This document shows, in pieces, positions 27,968-36,353 of a stretch of 64,000 nt of DNA (within the stretch, counting starts at the first letter, position 1; every line of letters starts with the position of its first letter). The translations under genes were made by a program, and so were the position numbers. Source of the stretch: Hyphococcus sp. (lineage in GTDB: Bacteria > Pseudomonadota > Alphaproteobacteria > Caulobacterales > Parvularculaceae). The notes beneath the pieces were generated by a model. The model was not told the origin of the DNA and did no database searches. It saw only the letters and a list, made by a program, of their open reading frames with translations. Location: the NCBI GenBank assembly GCA_021776375.1, contig JAJFGA010000074.1, forward strand, positions 1-64,000, given 5' to 3'.

Positions 27968-28380
27968 GTCAGGTTTTTTGTACGGCTGATTTCGACGCCC
28001 GCGGCGGCGGCCTCTGATATGGCGTTGGGTTTTTCAATGCGAACATCGACGGCGATCGCCATCGGGTGCGACAGCGCCAAGTCGGCGACGCGTTCGGCCA
28101 GGGTTTCGACAAGCTTGATGTGCCCCTCGGCAATGATCGCTTTCACGCCCTGCGTCAGCTTGTTGTAGCAGACAACATCTTCGAGGCTGTCGCCGATCGG
28201 GTTGGACGGCTCCACCACTTCAACCTCAAGGTCGATCTTCAGCGGTTGTGCGACACCCTGTTCGCTGTCGTAAACGCCTATAAAGGCGTCGAGCATCAGG
28301 CCGCGGACAAATATCTTGCGGCGCGGCGCGTTAGCGGCGCGGGGAATGGGCGTGACTTCAGGCGTCTGATCGTTCTTCAT
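27961..28380 (-). CDS. folB: Dihydroneopterin aldolase
   Basis: 139-residue enzyme converting 7,8-dihydroneopterin into 6-hydroxymethyl-dihydropterin and glycolaldehyde in folate synthesis. Family features are FVRGLMLDAFIGVYDSEQG, the catalytic/structural VCYNKLTQGVK stretch, and the LVETLAERVADLAL helix with the conserved Glu, ending in VDVRIEKPNA. The first ~20 residues are an extra Pro/Ala/Arg-rich extension. Two starts are possible: ATG at 28380 behind AGGA, or ATG at 28386 overlapping the upstream stop as ATGA. Both support coupling with the SDR gene, which likely supplies a pteridine-reductase activity in the same pathway. Confidence 0.9.
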   Translation of the reverse strand: MKNDQTPEVTPIPRAANAPRRKIFVRGLMLDAFIGVYDSEQGVAQPLKIDLEVEVVEPSNPIGDSLEDVVCYNKLTQGVKAIIAEGHIKLVETLAERVADLALSHPMAIAVDVRIEKPNAISEAAAAGVEISRTKNLTY

Positions 28381-28382
28381 AA

Positions 28383-29150
28383 TCATTCCTGTACCAGAAC
28401 ATCCGGGGTTTGCCAGGCCAGATGTTGGCCGCCATCGACGGCGATCATCTGGCCAGTGACCGCGTGTGCGGAGATCAGATAGGCGAGGGCGCCGCAAATA
28501 TCGGCGGGCGTCGCCCCATGCCCCAGGATTGTCGCCTCGTTCTGTCGCTTCCAGTCGTCGTCCGACTGACGCGCATTTTGCAGTACCGGCCCGGGGCCGA
28601 TGGCGTTGACGCGTATGCCTTGCCCGCCCAGCGCTTGCGCCAGTGTCGTGGTCAGGGTCGCGAGCGCGGCCTTTGAGGTAGTGTAGGACAGAAATTGCGG
28701 CGTCAGCTTGAGGACGCGCTGGTCGATGATGTTGACGATGAGATTATTGGCGCCAGGTGCGGCCTGTGCGGCGAAATCCTGGGCGAGCTTTAGCGGCGCG
28801 CGTAAGTTTGTCTCAATATGCGTGTCCCAGCTTGTCCGGGTCATCGAGGCGATGTCGTCGGGCTCAAACACTGATGCGGAGTTGACCAGTAGTGAGAGGG
28901 GGCCAACGGCGTCTGAGGCTTTCGCGATCAGGGACGCAGTTTCCGCCTCGCGCGACAGGTCTGCCTGAATGCTTGCCGCCTTGCCGCCACGAGAGGTTAT
29001 CTGCGCGGCGACCGCGTCGGCTTGCATAGCGGATGAGCGATAATGGATGGCGACGGCGAAGCCCGCTTCGGCCAGGGCAAGTGCGATGGCGCGCCCGACC
29101 CGCATGCCGGCGCCAGTGACAAGCGCGGAGCCGGGAGGTACATCGGCCAT
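28383..29150 (-). CDS. SDR family oxidoreductase, pteridine reductase (FolM-like)
   Basis: 255-residue short-chain dehydrogenase. The cofactor motif TGAGMRVGRAIALALAEAG has Arg in the TGxxxR position typical of pteridine reductases (PTR1/FolM), which bind NADPH. NIIDQRV and the catalytic SYTTSKAAL (Tyr-x3-Lys) follow, and the C terminus has VNAIGPGPV and VTGQMIAVDGGQHL. Adjacency to folB, with stop and start overlapping, supports reduction of dihydropterin or dihydromonapterin compounds. Its ribosome site GGAGGA lies in the last codons of the upstream antiporter gene. The pteridine role is inference from motif plus context. Confidence 0.82.
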   Translation of the reverse strand: MADVPPGSALVTGAGMRVGRAIALALAEAGFAVAIHYRSSAMQADAVAAQITSRGGKAASIQADLSREAETASLIAKASDAVGPLSLLVNSASVFEPDDIASMTRTSWDTHIETNLRAPLKLAQDFAAQAAPGANNLIVNIIDQRVLKLTPQFLSYTTSKAALATLTTTLAQALGGQGIRVNAIGPGPVLQNARQSDDDWKRQNEATILGHGATPADICGALAYLISAHAVTGQMIAVDGGQHLAWQTPDVLVQE

Positions 29151-29153
29151 TGC

Positions 29154-30116
29154 CTAGATTCCTCCGGCGATCTTTGCCAGGGCAATGATAAAGCCAATAT
29201 AGGCGCCGAAAATAAACAGCCCCGACAGCCGCCCGATGTCGCGGCGTGTCAACACATACCCTGTCAGCACCAGCGCAGCGGCCATCATCACCGGAATTTC
29301 AACGCGCAAGGACGTCGGGTCAAAATAGGCGGTGCCGGCAAGCCCCGCAGCGCCGCCAACCGCCAGCAGGTTGAATATGTTCGAGCCGATAATGCCGCCA
29401 ATGGCGACGTCAGACTTCTTATGGAGGGCGGCGGCTGCGACCGTTGCAAGCTCGGGCAGCGACGTGCCGAAGGCGACAATGGTCAGCCCGATCAGCTCAT
29501 CGCGCACGCCGAGTGCGACCGCCATTGCCTGGCCGTTAGACACCAAGAGATGCGCGCCGAGCGGCAGGCCGATCAATCCGGCGGCAAGAAACAAAATCGT
29601 TTTGAGTGAGACCTTTGAGGTTTCCAGATATTCATCGACCTCATCAATCACCGGCTCGGCGCCGCCATGACTGGCGCGGACCCACATATAAACAACATAG
29701 GCGATGATGCCCGCGAACAGGAACGCGCCGATCTTTGTATCAATATATCCGACGAAATAAGCGGCGCCCACAAAAGCTGCTGTAGCAACAAGCATGATGA
29801 CTACATGCCGGCGTAATCCCAGAACATGCGTCGAGATCGGATAGATGATCGCCGGCAGGCCAAGCACCAAAAATACATTGGCGACATTGGAACCAATGAT
29901 GTTGCCTAGCGCGATGCCGTCGCTTCCGGTCATCACCGCTTGAATGGTTACCACAAGTTCCGGCGCAGACGTGCCGAAAGCGACAATTGTGAGGCTGATG
30001 ATCAGCGTCGGCACATTCAGCGCAGCGGCAAGGCCAACGGCGCCGCGCACAAGAAGGTCACCCGCTACAAGCAGGATGATCAGCCCGACGACAATCAGAA
30101 TTATCTCAGCGCCCAT
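29154..30116 (-). CDS. Calcium/sodium antiporter, CaCA family (YrbG-like)
   Basis: 320-residue inner-membrane cation exchanger. The two alpha-repeats that form the transport path are both visible: IVAFGTSAPELVVTIQA with NIIGSNVANVFLVLG, and IVAFGTSLPELATVAAA with GIIGSNIFNLLAVGG. Ten hydrophobic segments are spread over the sequence, with an acidic loop (VIDEVDEYLETSK) in the middle. The family exchanges Ca2+ (or K+) for Na+ or H+. It heads an operon with the SDR and folB, whose function is unrelated. ATG at 30116 with AAAGGTC. Confidence 0.93.
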   Translation of the reverse strand: MGAEIILIVVGLIILLVAGDLLVRGAVGLAAALNVPTLIISLTIVAFGTSAPELVVTIQAVMTGSDGIALGNIIGSNVANVFLVLGLPAIIYPISTHVLGLRRHVVIMLVATAAFVGAAYFVGYIDTKIGAFLFAGIIAYVVYMWVRASHGGAEPVIDEVDEYLETSKVSLKTILFLAAGLIGLPLGAHLLVSNGQAMAVALGVRDELIGLTIVAFGTSLPELATVAAAALHKKSDVAIGGIIGSNIFNLLAVGGAAGLAGTAYFDPTSLRVEIPVMMAAALVLTGYVLTRRDIGRLSGLFIFGAYIGFIIALAKIAGGI

Positions 30117-30224
30117 AATTGACCTTTGTATAGGAAGAGGACTCTTTGAGACAGCGCATATGGGCCGGCGGCGGATCGTTTTAAAGATTACGAAGGCGGC
30201 CGGGTTTCTAAAGCGCCGTCGGGG

Positions 30225-30317
30225 TCAATCGATGCGGCCTTTTTCGGTGATATTTAAAATTGCGAATATTAAAAAGAAGATCACGATCATCGTGACGCTC
30301 ATCCAACCTGGACCCAT
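30225..30317 (-). CDS. Small single-span membrane protein (30 residues)
   Basis: A 31-codon frame on the minus strand starts at ATG 30317 behind a very strong AAGGAGGGG site (about 8-base spacing) and ends with TGA at 30225. It encodes a short extracytoplasmic-looking start (MGPGWMSVT), one hydrophobic helix (MIVIFFLIFAILNI) and a polar end (TEKGRID). No family is recognised. Such proteins often bind and regulate a larger membrane protein. It is not close to the downstream antiporter start (108 bases away), but it is on the same strand and could share a transcript. Support: ribosome site, clean hydrophobicity pattern, and no competing gene in a 430-base gap. Confidence 0.55.
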   Translation of the reverse strand: MGPGWMSVTMIVIFFLIFAILNITEKGRID

Positions 30318-30547
30318 GGAAAACCCCTCCTTGGTTAAAACGCATCTTATAGGGCGCGTCGAATGCGGCGTCACCCCACGGCGTTGCCTTGAGATAATGG
30401 CGATTCGCCGTGCGCGACGCCCCGCCCAGCAGGGTTAAACATCCAAACTTGCTCAAATTTTGGACAAGTTGCGCATTGTGTGAACACCCCGCCTTCACCG
30501 GCGGTGGCTAGCGTTTTGGGGCGATGCGGTAAAGGAGGGGGCGGGCG

Positions 30548-31000
30548 ATGCAAACTGGGCTACTCGAAACCCCGGCGATCTTGAAAGATCGCCGCCTGAC
30601 CAAGCGGGTCCAAAAATCCTGGACGGATTGCGCCAATGGCGGCTTGCCGTCCTGGGATGACATTCAGGAGTTGGATCTCGGGGCGGACTGGCGCTCTTGT
30701 TTTGCGGTCGATTTGTCGCTGTCCGATAAATTCCCCTATTTCATTTTCCTGGGCGAAAACCTGTCGCGGCTGGCTGTGACATATTTATCGGACCGCGCCC
30801 ATCGCGAGCTAACGCCGGTTGATTTGGCGGTGGCGAAGATGGACGAGGCGGCCCTGTCGCGTGCGCCGGTGTTCCACGGCAATATGCTGTGCTTGCCGGG
30901 CCAGCGGAATATCCTGTTCCGCAGCGTGGTCCTGCCGCTGAGCGAGAATGGCGAAGACGTAACCCATATTTTCGGCGCGGCCAGCGGCAAAGGCGCCTGA
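30548..31000 (+). CDS. PAS-like small protein, paralogue 1
   Basis: 150-residue soluble protein with a PAS_5-like pattern: a W-x10-LPSWDDIQELDLGADW segment near residue 25-48, then FAVDLSLSDKFPYFIFLGENLSRL, and a C-terminal LPLSENGEDVTHIFGAASGK strand pair. Proteins of this shape in alphaproteobacteria are single sensory domains with no attached output. It is similar along its full length to the next gene, so the two arose by tandem duplication. ATG at 30548 has a strong AAAGGAGG site. No cofactor residue can be asserted and the partner is unknown. Confidence 0.6.
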   Translation: MQTGLLETPAILKDRRLTKRVQKSWTDCANGGLPSWDDIQELDLGADWRSCFAVDLSLSDKFPYFIFLGENLSRLAVTYLSDRAHRELTPVDLAVAKMDEAALSRAPVFHGNMLCLPGQRNILFRSVVLPLSENGEDVTHIFGAASGKGA

Positions 31001-31120
31001 AGCCAACATGGTTATTGCATCGGCAAAATTTGGCGAAAATTTTCACGCCTTTGCACACGCTGTGCTCACTCGCCTGTTCTAGGTTTCTACAAGAGGACAG
31101 GCGGAGGCTACTGGGCGACG

Positions 31121-31612
31121 ATGTTAACTGATGTTTCAACGCTTTTTGACAACGGTGCAATTGCGCCGGCTGTCGACCGGCGGATCACCAATCGGCTGGT
31201 CAATGCCTGGGCGCGCTCGTCGCGGGGGTATTTTCCGAGTTGGGAGGCATTTCAGGAGATGGATCTGGGCGATGACTGGTCCTGGATATTTGCCGTCGAT
31301 CTGGAAAAAAGCATCGGCTTTCCATATTTCATCTTCCTCGGCGAAAGCCTCGCCAGGCTTTCCGATGTGCACCTTTCCGGCGCGACCGACTGGACGATGT
31401 CTTTGCTCGACAAGGCGACGGCTGATGTTTTCGCCGCCGCTGCCGCAGAAGGCCCGCATTATCGGGACGATACGCTGACTTTGTGTGACGGACGACGCAT
31501 CCTCCTGCGCGGCGTGACGGCGCCGCTCGCTGATGATGGGCGCAATATCACGCATGTGGTGGGTGCGACCAATGGCCGGTTCGCCCCCGAGACGCCGCTT
31601 AGGGCGGTCTGA
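31121..31612 (+). CDS. PAS-like small protein, paralogue 2
   Basis: 163-residue paralogue of the preceding gene, sharing FPSWEAFQEMDLGDDW, FAVDLEKSIGFPYFIFLGESLARL and APLADDGRNITHVVGATNGR in the same order. The middle third (DWTMSLLDKATADVFAAAAAEG) differs most, so the two may have different ligands or partners. A GGAGG lies 13 bases before the ATG at 31121, a rather long spacing. It ends about 100 bases before mmsA. The gap of 120 bases between the paralogues could hold a second promoter. Confidence 0.6.
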   Translation: MLTDVSTLFDNGAIAPAVDRRITNRLVNAWARSSRGYFPSWEAFQEMDLGDDWSWIFAVDLEKSIGFPYFIFLGESLARLSDVHLSGATDWTMSLLDKATADVFAAAAAEGPHYRDDTLTLCDGRRILLRGVTAPLADDGRNITHVVGATNGRFAPETPLRAV

Positions 31613-31715
31613 CCACCTTTACCCCGCGCCGCTCGGCGCTTAAGTTTCCCGCAAAATTTCAGATGTTGGCGTTGTCGCTGAGGGCGCCGCCAACACAATT
31701 TGCGAGGAAATCATC

Positions 31716-33212
31716 ATGACTGCAGAATTTGGCCACTTTGTGAATGGTCGCTCGGTAAGCGGCGCCTCGGGGCGGCTTCACGACATATACAACCCGACCA
31801 CCGGCGAGGTTCAGGCCAGGGTTTCACTCGCCAGCCGCGATGAAGTGACGAAGGCGGTTGATGCGGCCGAGAAGGCGTTCCCGGCCTGGGCGGCGACCAA
31901 TCCGCAAAAACGCGCGCGGGTGATGTTCAAATTCAAGGACCTGGTCGAGAAGGACATGGAAAATCTGGCGAAGATGTTATCATCAGAGCACGGAAAGATA
32001 TTACCCGATGCGCGCGGCGACGTGATCCGCGGACTTGACGTGATCGAGTTTGCCTGTGGCATTCCGCATTTGCAGAAGGGTGAATATACCGAGACGGCAG
32101 GTCCCGGCATTGACGTTTACTCCATGCGCCAGCCGCTTGGCGTTGTCGCCGGCATTACGCCGTTTAACTTCCCAGCGATGATACCCATGTGGATGTTCGG
32201 CGTTGCGATCGCCTGCGGCAACACCTTCGTCAACAAACCGTCGGAGAAAGACCCGTCCGTGCCGCTGCGCCTTGCGGAGTTGATGATGGAAGCGGGCGCA
32301 CCGGAGGGTGTGTTGAATGTCGTTAATGGCGACAAAGAAGCAGTCGATGCGATTTTGGAAGATCACCGCGTCAAAGCCGTCTCCTTCGTCGGCTCCTCGG
32401 ACATTGCGCAGTATATTTACACCAATGGCGCAGCGAACGGAAAGCGCGTTCAGGCCTTTGGCGGCGCCAAGAACCATATGATCATTTTGCCCGATGCAGA
32501 CATGGACAATGTCGTCAATCAGCTTATCGGCTCTGCCTACGGATCGGCCGGCGAGCGCTGCATGGCGACGCCGGTGGCCGTGCCCGTGGGCGAGGGAACG
32601 GCGGATAAGCTGATCTCGATGTTGAAGCCGCGGGTTGAAACTTTGCGCATCGGCCCGTCGCTGTCGGAAGATTCCGACCTCGGCCCGCTGGTGACGGCGG
32701 CGCAGCGCGACCGCGTTGCGAACTATATCCAGATGGCGGTGGATGAGGGCCAGGAGCTGCTGGTCGATGGCCGCGATTTCTCGCTGCAGGGCTATGAAAA
32801 TGGCTTCTTCATGGGCGGCACGCTGCTTGATCATGCCAAGCCCGGCCATAAATCCTATGACGAGGAAATTTTCGGCCCGGTGCTGCAAATTGTCCGTGCC
32901 GAGAACTTCGAAAAGGCCGTCGCTCTGCCGTCAAAGCATCAATATGGCAATGGCGTTGCGATCTTCACCCGCAACGGCGCCGCGGCGCGCGAATTCGCCG
33001 CCCGGGTCAATGTCGGCATGGTCGGGATCAATGTCCCGATCCCCGTGCCCGTCGCCTATCACACTTTCGGCGGTTGGAAGCGCTCAGGTTTCGGCGACAC
33101 CAACCAGCACGGCCCCGAAGGCGTGAAGTTCTGGACCAAGGTAAAAACGATTACGCAACGCTGGCCGGAGGATGTTCAGGGGTCTGAGTTTGTTATTCCG
33201 ACTATGGGGTGA
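31716..33212 (+). CDS. mmsA: CoA-acylating methylmalonate-semialdehyde dehydrogenase
   Basis: 498-residue aldehyde dehydrogenase that converts methylmalonate semialdehyde to propionyl-CoA (and malonate semialdehyde to acetyl-CoA) with NAD+ and CoA, the last step of valine degradation. The catalytic Cys282 is in SAGERCMA. ITPFNFPAMIPMWMFG, FVNKPSEKDPSVP, VSFVGSSDIAQYIY and the C-terminal FGDTNQHGPEGVKFWT tail are specific to the MmsA subgroup. ATG at 31716 follows GAGGAAA. The other valine genes (isobutyryl-CoA dehydrogenase, hydrolase, mmsB) lie 12-17 kb downstream, so the pathway is split. The stop overlaps the start of the DUF2971 gene. Confidence 0.96.
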   Translation: MTAEFGHFVNGRSVSGASGRLHDIYNPTTGEVQARVSLASRDEVTKAVDAAEKAFPAWAATNPQKRARVMFKFKDLVEKDMENLAKMLSSEHGKILPDARGDVIRGLDVIEFACGIPHLQKGEYTETAGPGIDVYSMRQPLGVVAGITPFNFPAMIPMWMFGVAIACGNTFVNKPSEKDPSVPLRLAELMMEAGAPEGVLNVVNGDKEAVDAILEDHRVKAVSFVGSSDIAQYIYTNGAANGKRVQAFGGAKNHMIILPDADMDNVVNQLIGSAYGSAGERCMATPVAVPVGEGTADKLISMLKPRVETLRIGPSLSEDSDLGPLVTAAQRDRVANYIQMAVDEGQELLVDGRDFSLQGYENGFFMGGTLLDHAKPGHKSYDEEIFGPVLQIVRAENFEKAVALPSKHQYGNGVAIFTRNGAAAREFAARVNVGMVGINVPIPVPVAYHTFGGWKRSGFGDTNQHGPEGVKFWTKVKTITQRWPEDVQGSEFVIPTMG

Positions 33213-33955
33213 ATTTCTTGCCAATAGTTCCATCACATAACTTGCAGATTGACGAATGGCCCGCGCCTCCGATGAAATTTTGGCGGTTTATGCCATTCCA
33301 CAAGTTTCTCGATGTAATTGTTCATCGCCGGGTGTTTTTTCCGTCACAATGGATGCTTAGAAACGATGACGCATATGAAGGATACTCCTCTTGGTCTGGT
33401 GTTAAGAATTTACCTGCCGGTGTTGATCCCTCCTCAGCGGAGGCTGCTAGAAATTATGTGAGCTGTTGGCACGCGTCTGAGGTCGAACCTGGAGGGCTAT
33501 GGAAGCAATATTCAGATCCATCAGGAGGAATCTCGATCGTGTCAGATCAGCCACGAATGATCGGGGCATTTAGCGAGTCAGCGGAACTATTGGTTCCGGG
33601 GCTGATTGATTATTCTGGCGATCCGACGGACGGACATGCTGTGGAAATCCCCGTGTTTCGAAAGCGAAAACACTTTATAAATGAGAACGAACTTCGCATC
33701 TGGCTTCCCGGCAAAGGCGGCGCTATCAACCATGACACAAAGACCAAAGAATTTTTTTATGTTGGGTCAAATGGCGAAAGATCATTAGTTCCATCGGGGA
33801 AGTCAGTCGCTTGCAATGTTGAAGAGCTGATTGAAAGCGTTGTTGTTGGCCCGAAAACTGAGCAGTGGGTGTTTGACGCCATTAAGTTGCTTCTCGAAAA
33901 GCTCGGATATTCACTGCCGCTTCGCTATTCTGAAATAGCAAAAAAACCGACTTGA
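33209..33955 (+). CDS. DUF2971 domain-containing protein
   Basis: 248-residue protein with the DUF2971 pattern: KFWRFMPFHKFLDVIVHRRVFFPSQ, a following NDDAYEG, then VSCWHASEVEPGGLWKQYSD and GGISIVSD. Family members are found near defence and mobile genes, but their function is unknown. The GTG start at 33209 overlaps the mmsA stop (GTGA); an internal ATG at 33272 is the alternative. Codon use appears AT-richer than mmsA, suggesting a later arrival placed directly after the mmsA stop. It has no metabolic logic with mmsA. Confidence 0.7.
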   Translation: MNFLPIVPSHNLQIDEWPAPPMKFWRFMPFHKFLDVIVHRRVFFPSQWMLRNDDAYEGYSSWSGVKNLPAGVDPSSAEAARNYVSCWHASEVEPGGLWKQYSDPSGGISIVSDQPRMIGAFSESAELLVPGLIDYSGDPTDGHAVEIPVFRKRKHFINENELRIWLPGKGGAINHDTKTKEFFYVGSNGERSLVPSGKSVACNVEELIESVVVGPKTEQWVFDAIKLLLEKLGYSLPLRYSEIAKKPT

Positions 33956-34074
33956 TATGGCCACCCTCGTAGGCATTTAGATTTTCAGTGCGATGAAAAA
34001 CGGGGGTAATTGTTCTTCGTAAAACTAAAAACCCGCCCCACAATGGCTCACGTTTTCGGTTTGCCGGGATTTTT

Positions 34075-34968
34075 CTATGGTGACGGGTGAGGCTGCATGC
34101 CTTCAAGCAACGGCTTTAGTTTTTTGAGGGTTTCCAGCAAGTAATCCCAAAACACCCGTATGCGCGCCGTCGCTAGTAAATCTTTGTGCGTAAGCAGCCA
34201 TAGATCGTTAGATGTTGTCGGTAGGCCTGGCGGCACGCGGATGAGGTCGGGGTCACGATCTCCGATGAAGCATGGCAACATGGCAATGCCAACATCTACT
34301 TTCGCCGCTTCAAGCTGACTCATATCGCTTGGGATACGTCCTTGTATTGGCGTCTCAGGTAATGGTCCCCGGCGCACCCATTCTGGAAACGGAACATAGT
34401 CGTTCCATCCAATCCAACGGGCAGATGCCGGTTCATTTTCCAAATCGTGCGCTGAGAGGTAAGCCGGTGTTGCATATGGCGCAGTCGCGAACTGCGCTAT
34501 TTTTCGCCCTATCAAATGCTCAGGAGGGCGTTGTGAAATTCGTAATGCGACGTCGGCTTCGCGCGCCGACAAGTTTGCGGTTTCATAAGACATATCGACT
34601 TCAAGCGTAACGTCCGGATAAAGCGCCATGAATTTTGCGAGGTCAGGCATAAGTAGTTTGAGTACAAAGCCGTGACCTGCAGTGAACTTGATGTCGCCGC
34701 TTAGCCGGGCGTCCTGGCCAAGGACTTGTCGTTCGACGCCGTGCACCTCTTCCTCAATGCGCTCAGCTGCTGCGCGGATGGCTTCGCCTGCCACGGTAAT
34801 GGCGTAGCCGGTTGGCGTTCGGTCAAACAGGCGCGCGCCCAAGCGCTCCTCAAAAGCCCGTATGCGCCTTGACACCGTTGCGTTGTTGACTTGTAGCGAC
34901 CGAGAAGCGGGGCGTATTGCGCCTTCACGCGCGACGGCCAAAAAGTACCGAAGATCATCCCAGTCCAT
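34075..34968 (-). CDS. LysR family transcriptional regulator
   Basis: 297-residue LysR-type regulator. The N-terminal winged helix-turn-helix (MDWDDLRYFLAVAREGAIRP, VNNATVSRRIRAFEERLGARLFDR) is followed by a substrate-binding domain of the periplasmic-protein fold (about 90-290). I chose ATG 34968, where most close homologues begin; frames to 34989 or 35019 are possible and none has a clear ribosome site. It is divergent from the dehalogenase-like gene across 191 bases that contain an inverted repeat. LysR proteins commonly control such a divergent neighbour, so that gene is the likely target (inference). Confidence 0.88.
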   Translation of the reverse strand: MDWDDLRYFLAVAREGAIRPASRSLQVNNATVSRRIRAFEERLGARLFDRTPTGYAITVAGEAIRAAAERIEEEVHGVERQVLGQDARLSGDIKFTAGHGFVLKLLMPDLAKFMALYPDVTLEVDMSYETANLSAREADVALRISQRPPEHLIGRKIAQFATAPYATPAYLSAHDLENEPASARWIGWNDYVPFPEWVRRGPLPETPIQGRIPSDMSQLEAAKVDVGIAMLPCFIGDRDPDLIRVPPGLPTTSNDLWLLTHKDLLATARIRVFWDYLLETLKKLKPLLEGMQPHPSP

Positions 34969-35022
34969 AAAAACATCCGATTGAGGCATACGCTCTACAA
35001 AGAAGGCGATTTTTACCACGAT

Positions 35023-35058
35023 AGCAAGCTTTGTGGAGCATTTTTGCAGCAGCTTGCT
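35023..35058. promoter_or_regulatory. Inverted repeat in the LysR/hydrolase divergent promoter region
   Basis: AGCAAGCT (35023-35030) and AGCTTGCT (35051-35058) form an 8-base dyad with 20 bases between arms. Its position, between a LysR gene and its divergent neighbour, is where a LysR operator is expected. The spacing is larger than the classical T-N11-A box, so assignment is tentative. Confidence 0.35.
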
Positions 35059-35159
35059 GTGTATTATCCATCTTTTGTTCTAAATACGCAGCAGGTATAC
35101 GCACATCTCTTACAGGATTCGCAAGTGCGCGAGTAACTCGTAAATGGAGCGCCACATCG

Positions 35160-36263
35160 ATGTATTCTTTTTATGCCGCCATAGCGCTAGCTGCGCTTTC
35201 CGTAACTGTAGCCTGTGCTGAGGCGCCACCTTCTGCCGACGCAACTCCTGGCAGTAAGGTGTCTGAGGTTACTGCGCCTCTAGCATATAAAAATTATCCG
35301 TATAAATCACACTTTGTAACGGTACAATCTGGCTATCAGGTCCATTACCTTGATGAGGGTGAGGGCGATACGCCTTTGCTGCTCATTCACGGTATGCCAA
35401 CGCAAGCCTATCTTTGGCGGGAGATGATACCGACCCTTTCCGAGAACAATCGCGTGATTGCTTTGGATCAACCAAACTGGGGCAAGTCGGACAAAACGCC
35501 GGACGTTCGGAATGGTGTTCCATGTGCGGGTGACTATGCGAAATGGATAGAGGAATTTGTTGATGCGCTTGGTGTTGAAAAGGTTCGCCTCGTTATTCAC
35601 GATATGGGTTTTGTTGGTTTTTTATACGCCGCTCGCAACCCGGCGAAAGTTGACGGTATCGCTTTCTTTGAAACGGCTATTGGCCCCTTTCCAAGAGAGC
35701 TAGCACCGCCATTTCTCGAAGCGTTTTTAGGGCCAGAAGGCGAATCGCTTGTCGTCGATGAAAATTACATGGTCGAGACGCTGTTGATGAATAACGCTTA
35801 TAATGAAGCGGGTGACCCGCCGTTCAGAACAATGCACGCCAATCTCACCGAGGATGAAGCAGCGGTTTATTATGAGCCGTTTAAGTCGCCTGAGAATCGT
35901 CGCGCCATCCTGTTCGATCGCGAATGTCTGGGCTTTATTGGCACGAAAGAAACGGATCCGGGTACTGACGAGCATAAACAGGAAAACCTATCTGAATTTC
36001 TGGAATTTGCTCAATATTTATCGACAACAGATACGCCGCGACTGGCGCTATTTGGGTCGCCAGGGTTCGTTCTGCCAAAAGATCCGATGGAAGCGATCAT
36101 CACTGGTGCAGCGCCGGCTGAGGCCGGGGGGTGGCAAAACACGAAAACCGTAACAACCGTTCAGATCCATGCGCCGACCCTCCATTACTGGCAGGAAGAA
36201 GATAATGGCGCACCCGTCGAAGTCGCACGCGCAATACAGCACTGGCTGGATGCAGAATTCTAG
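35160..36263 (+). CDS. Exported haloalkane-dehalogenase-like alpha/beta hydrolase
   Basis: 367 residues with an N-terminal export signal and a possible lipoprotein cysteine (SVTVAC/AEAPP). The fold and motifs follow haloalkane dehalogenases: LLIHGMPTQAYLWREMIPTL, ALDQPNWGKSDK, the nucleophile Asp148 in VIHDMGFVGF, and the catalytic His342 in LHYWQEEDNG. However, both residues that hold the halide in true dehalogenases are changed: Asn of HGNPT is Met79 and Trp of HDWG is Met149. Dehalogenation is therefore doubtful; an Asp-nucleophile hydrolase of other substrates (epoxide, ester or lactone) is as likely. GGAG lies 11 bases before the ATG at 35160. Divergent from the LysR gene. Confidence 0.8.
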   Translation: MYSFYAAIALAALSVTVACAEAPPSADATPGSKVSEVTAPLAYKNYPYKSHFVTVQSGYQVHYLDEGEGDTPLLLIHGMPTQAYLWREMIPTLSENNRVIALDQPNWGKSDKTPDVRNGVPCAGDYAKWIEEFVDALGVEKVRLVIHDMGFVGFLYAARNPAKVDGIAFFETAIGPFPRELAPPFLEAFLGPEGESLVVDENYMVETLLMNNAYNEAGDPPFRTMHANLTEDEAAVYYEPFKSPENRRAILFDRECLGFIGTKETDPGTDEHKQENLSEFLEFAQYLSTTDTPRLALFGSPGFVLPKDPMEAIITGAAPAEAGGWQNTKTVTTVQIHAPTLHYWQEEDNGAPVEVARAIQHWLDAEF

Positions 36264-36353
36264 TTCGCATTATTGCCCTGTCGATTGAAAAGTCCGCACA
36301 CTGAAACGAGGGAAAATTCAACTAAATTCCTTCATGTAAATTAGGAAAACTCT

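Noticed and set aside
32001-32888. 295-codon minus-strand frame within mmsA
   Set aside because: Antisense shadow of a highly conserved enzyme.
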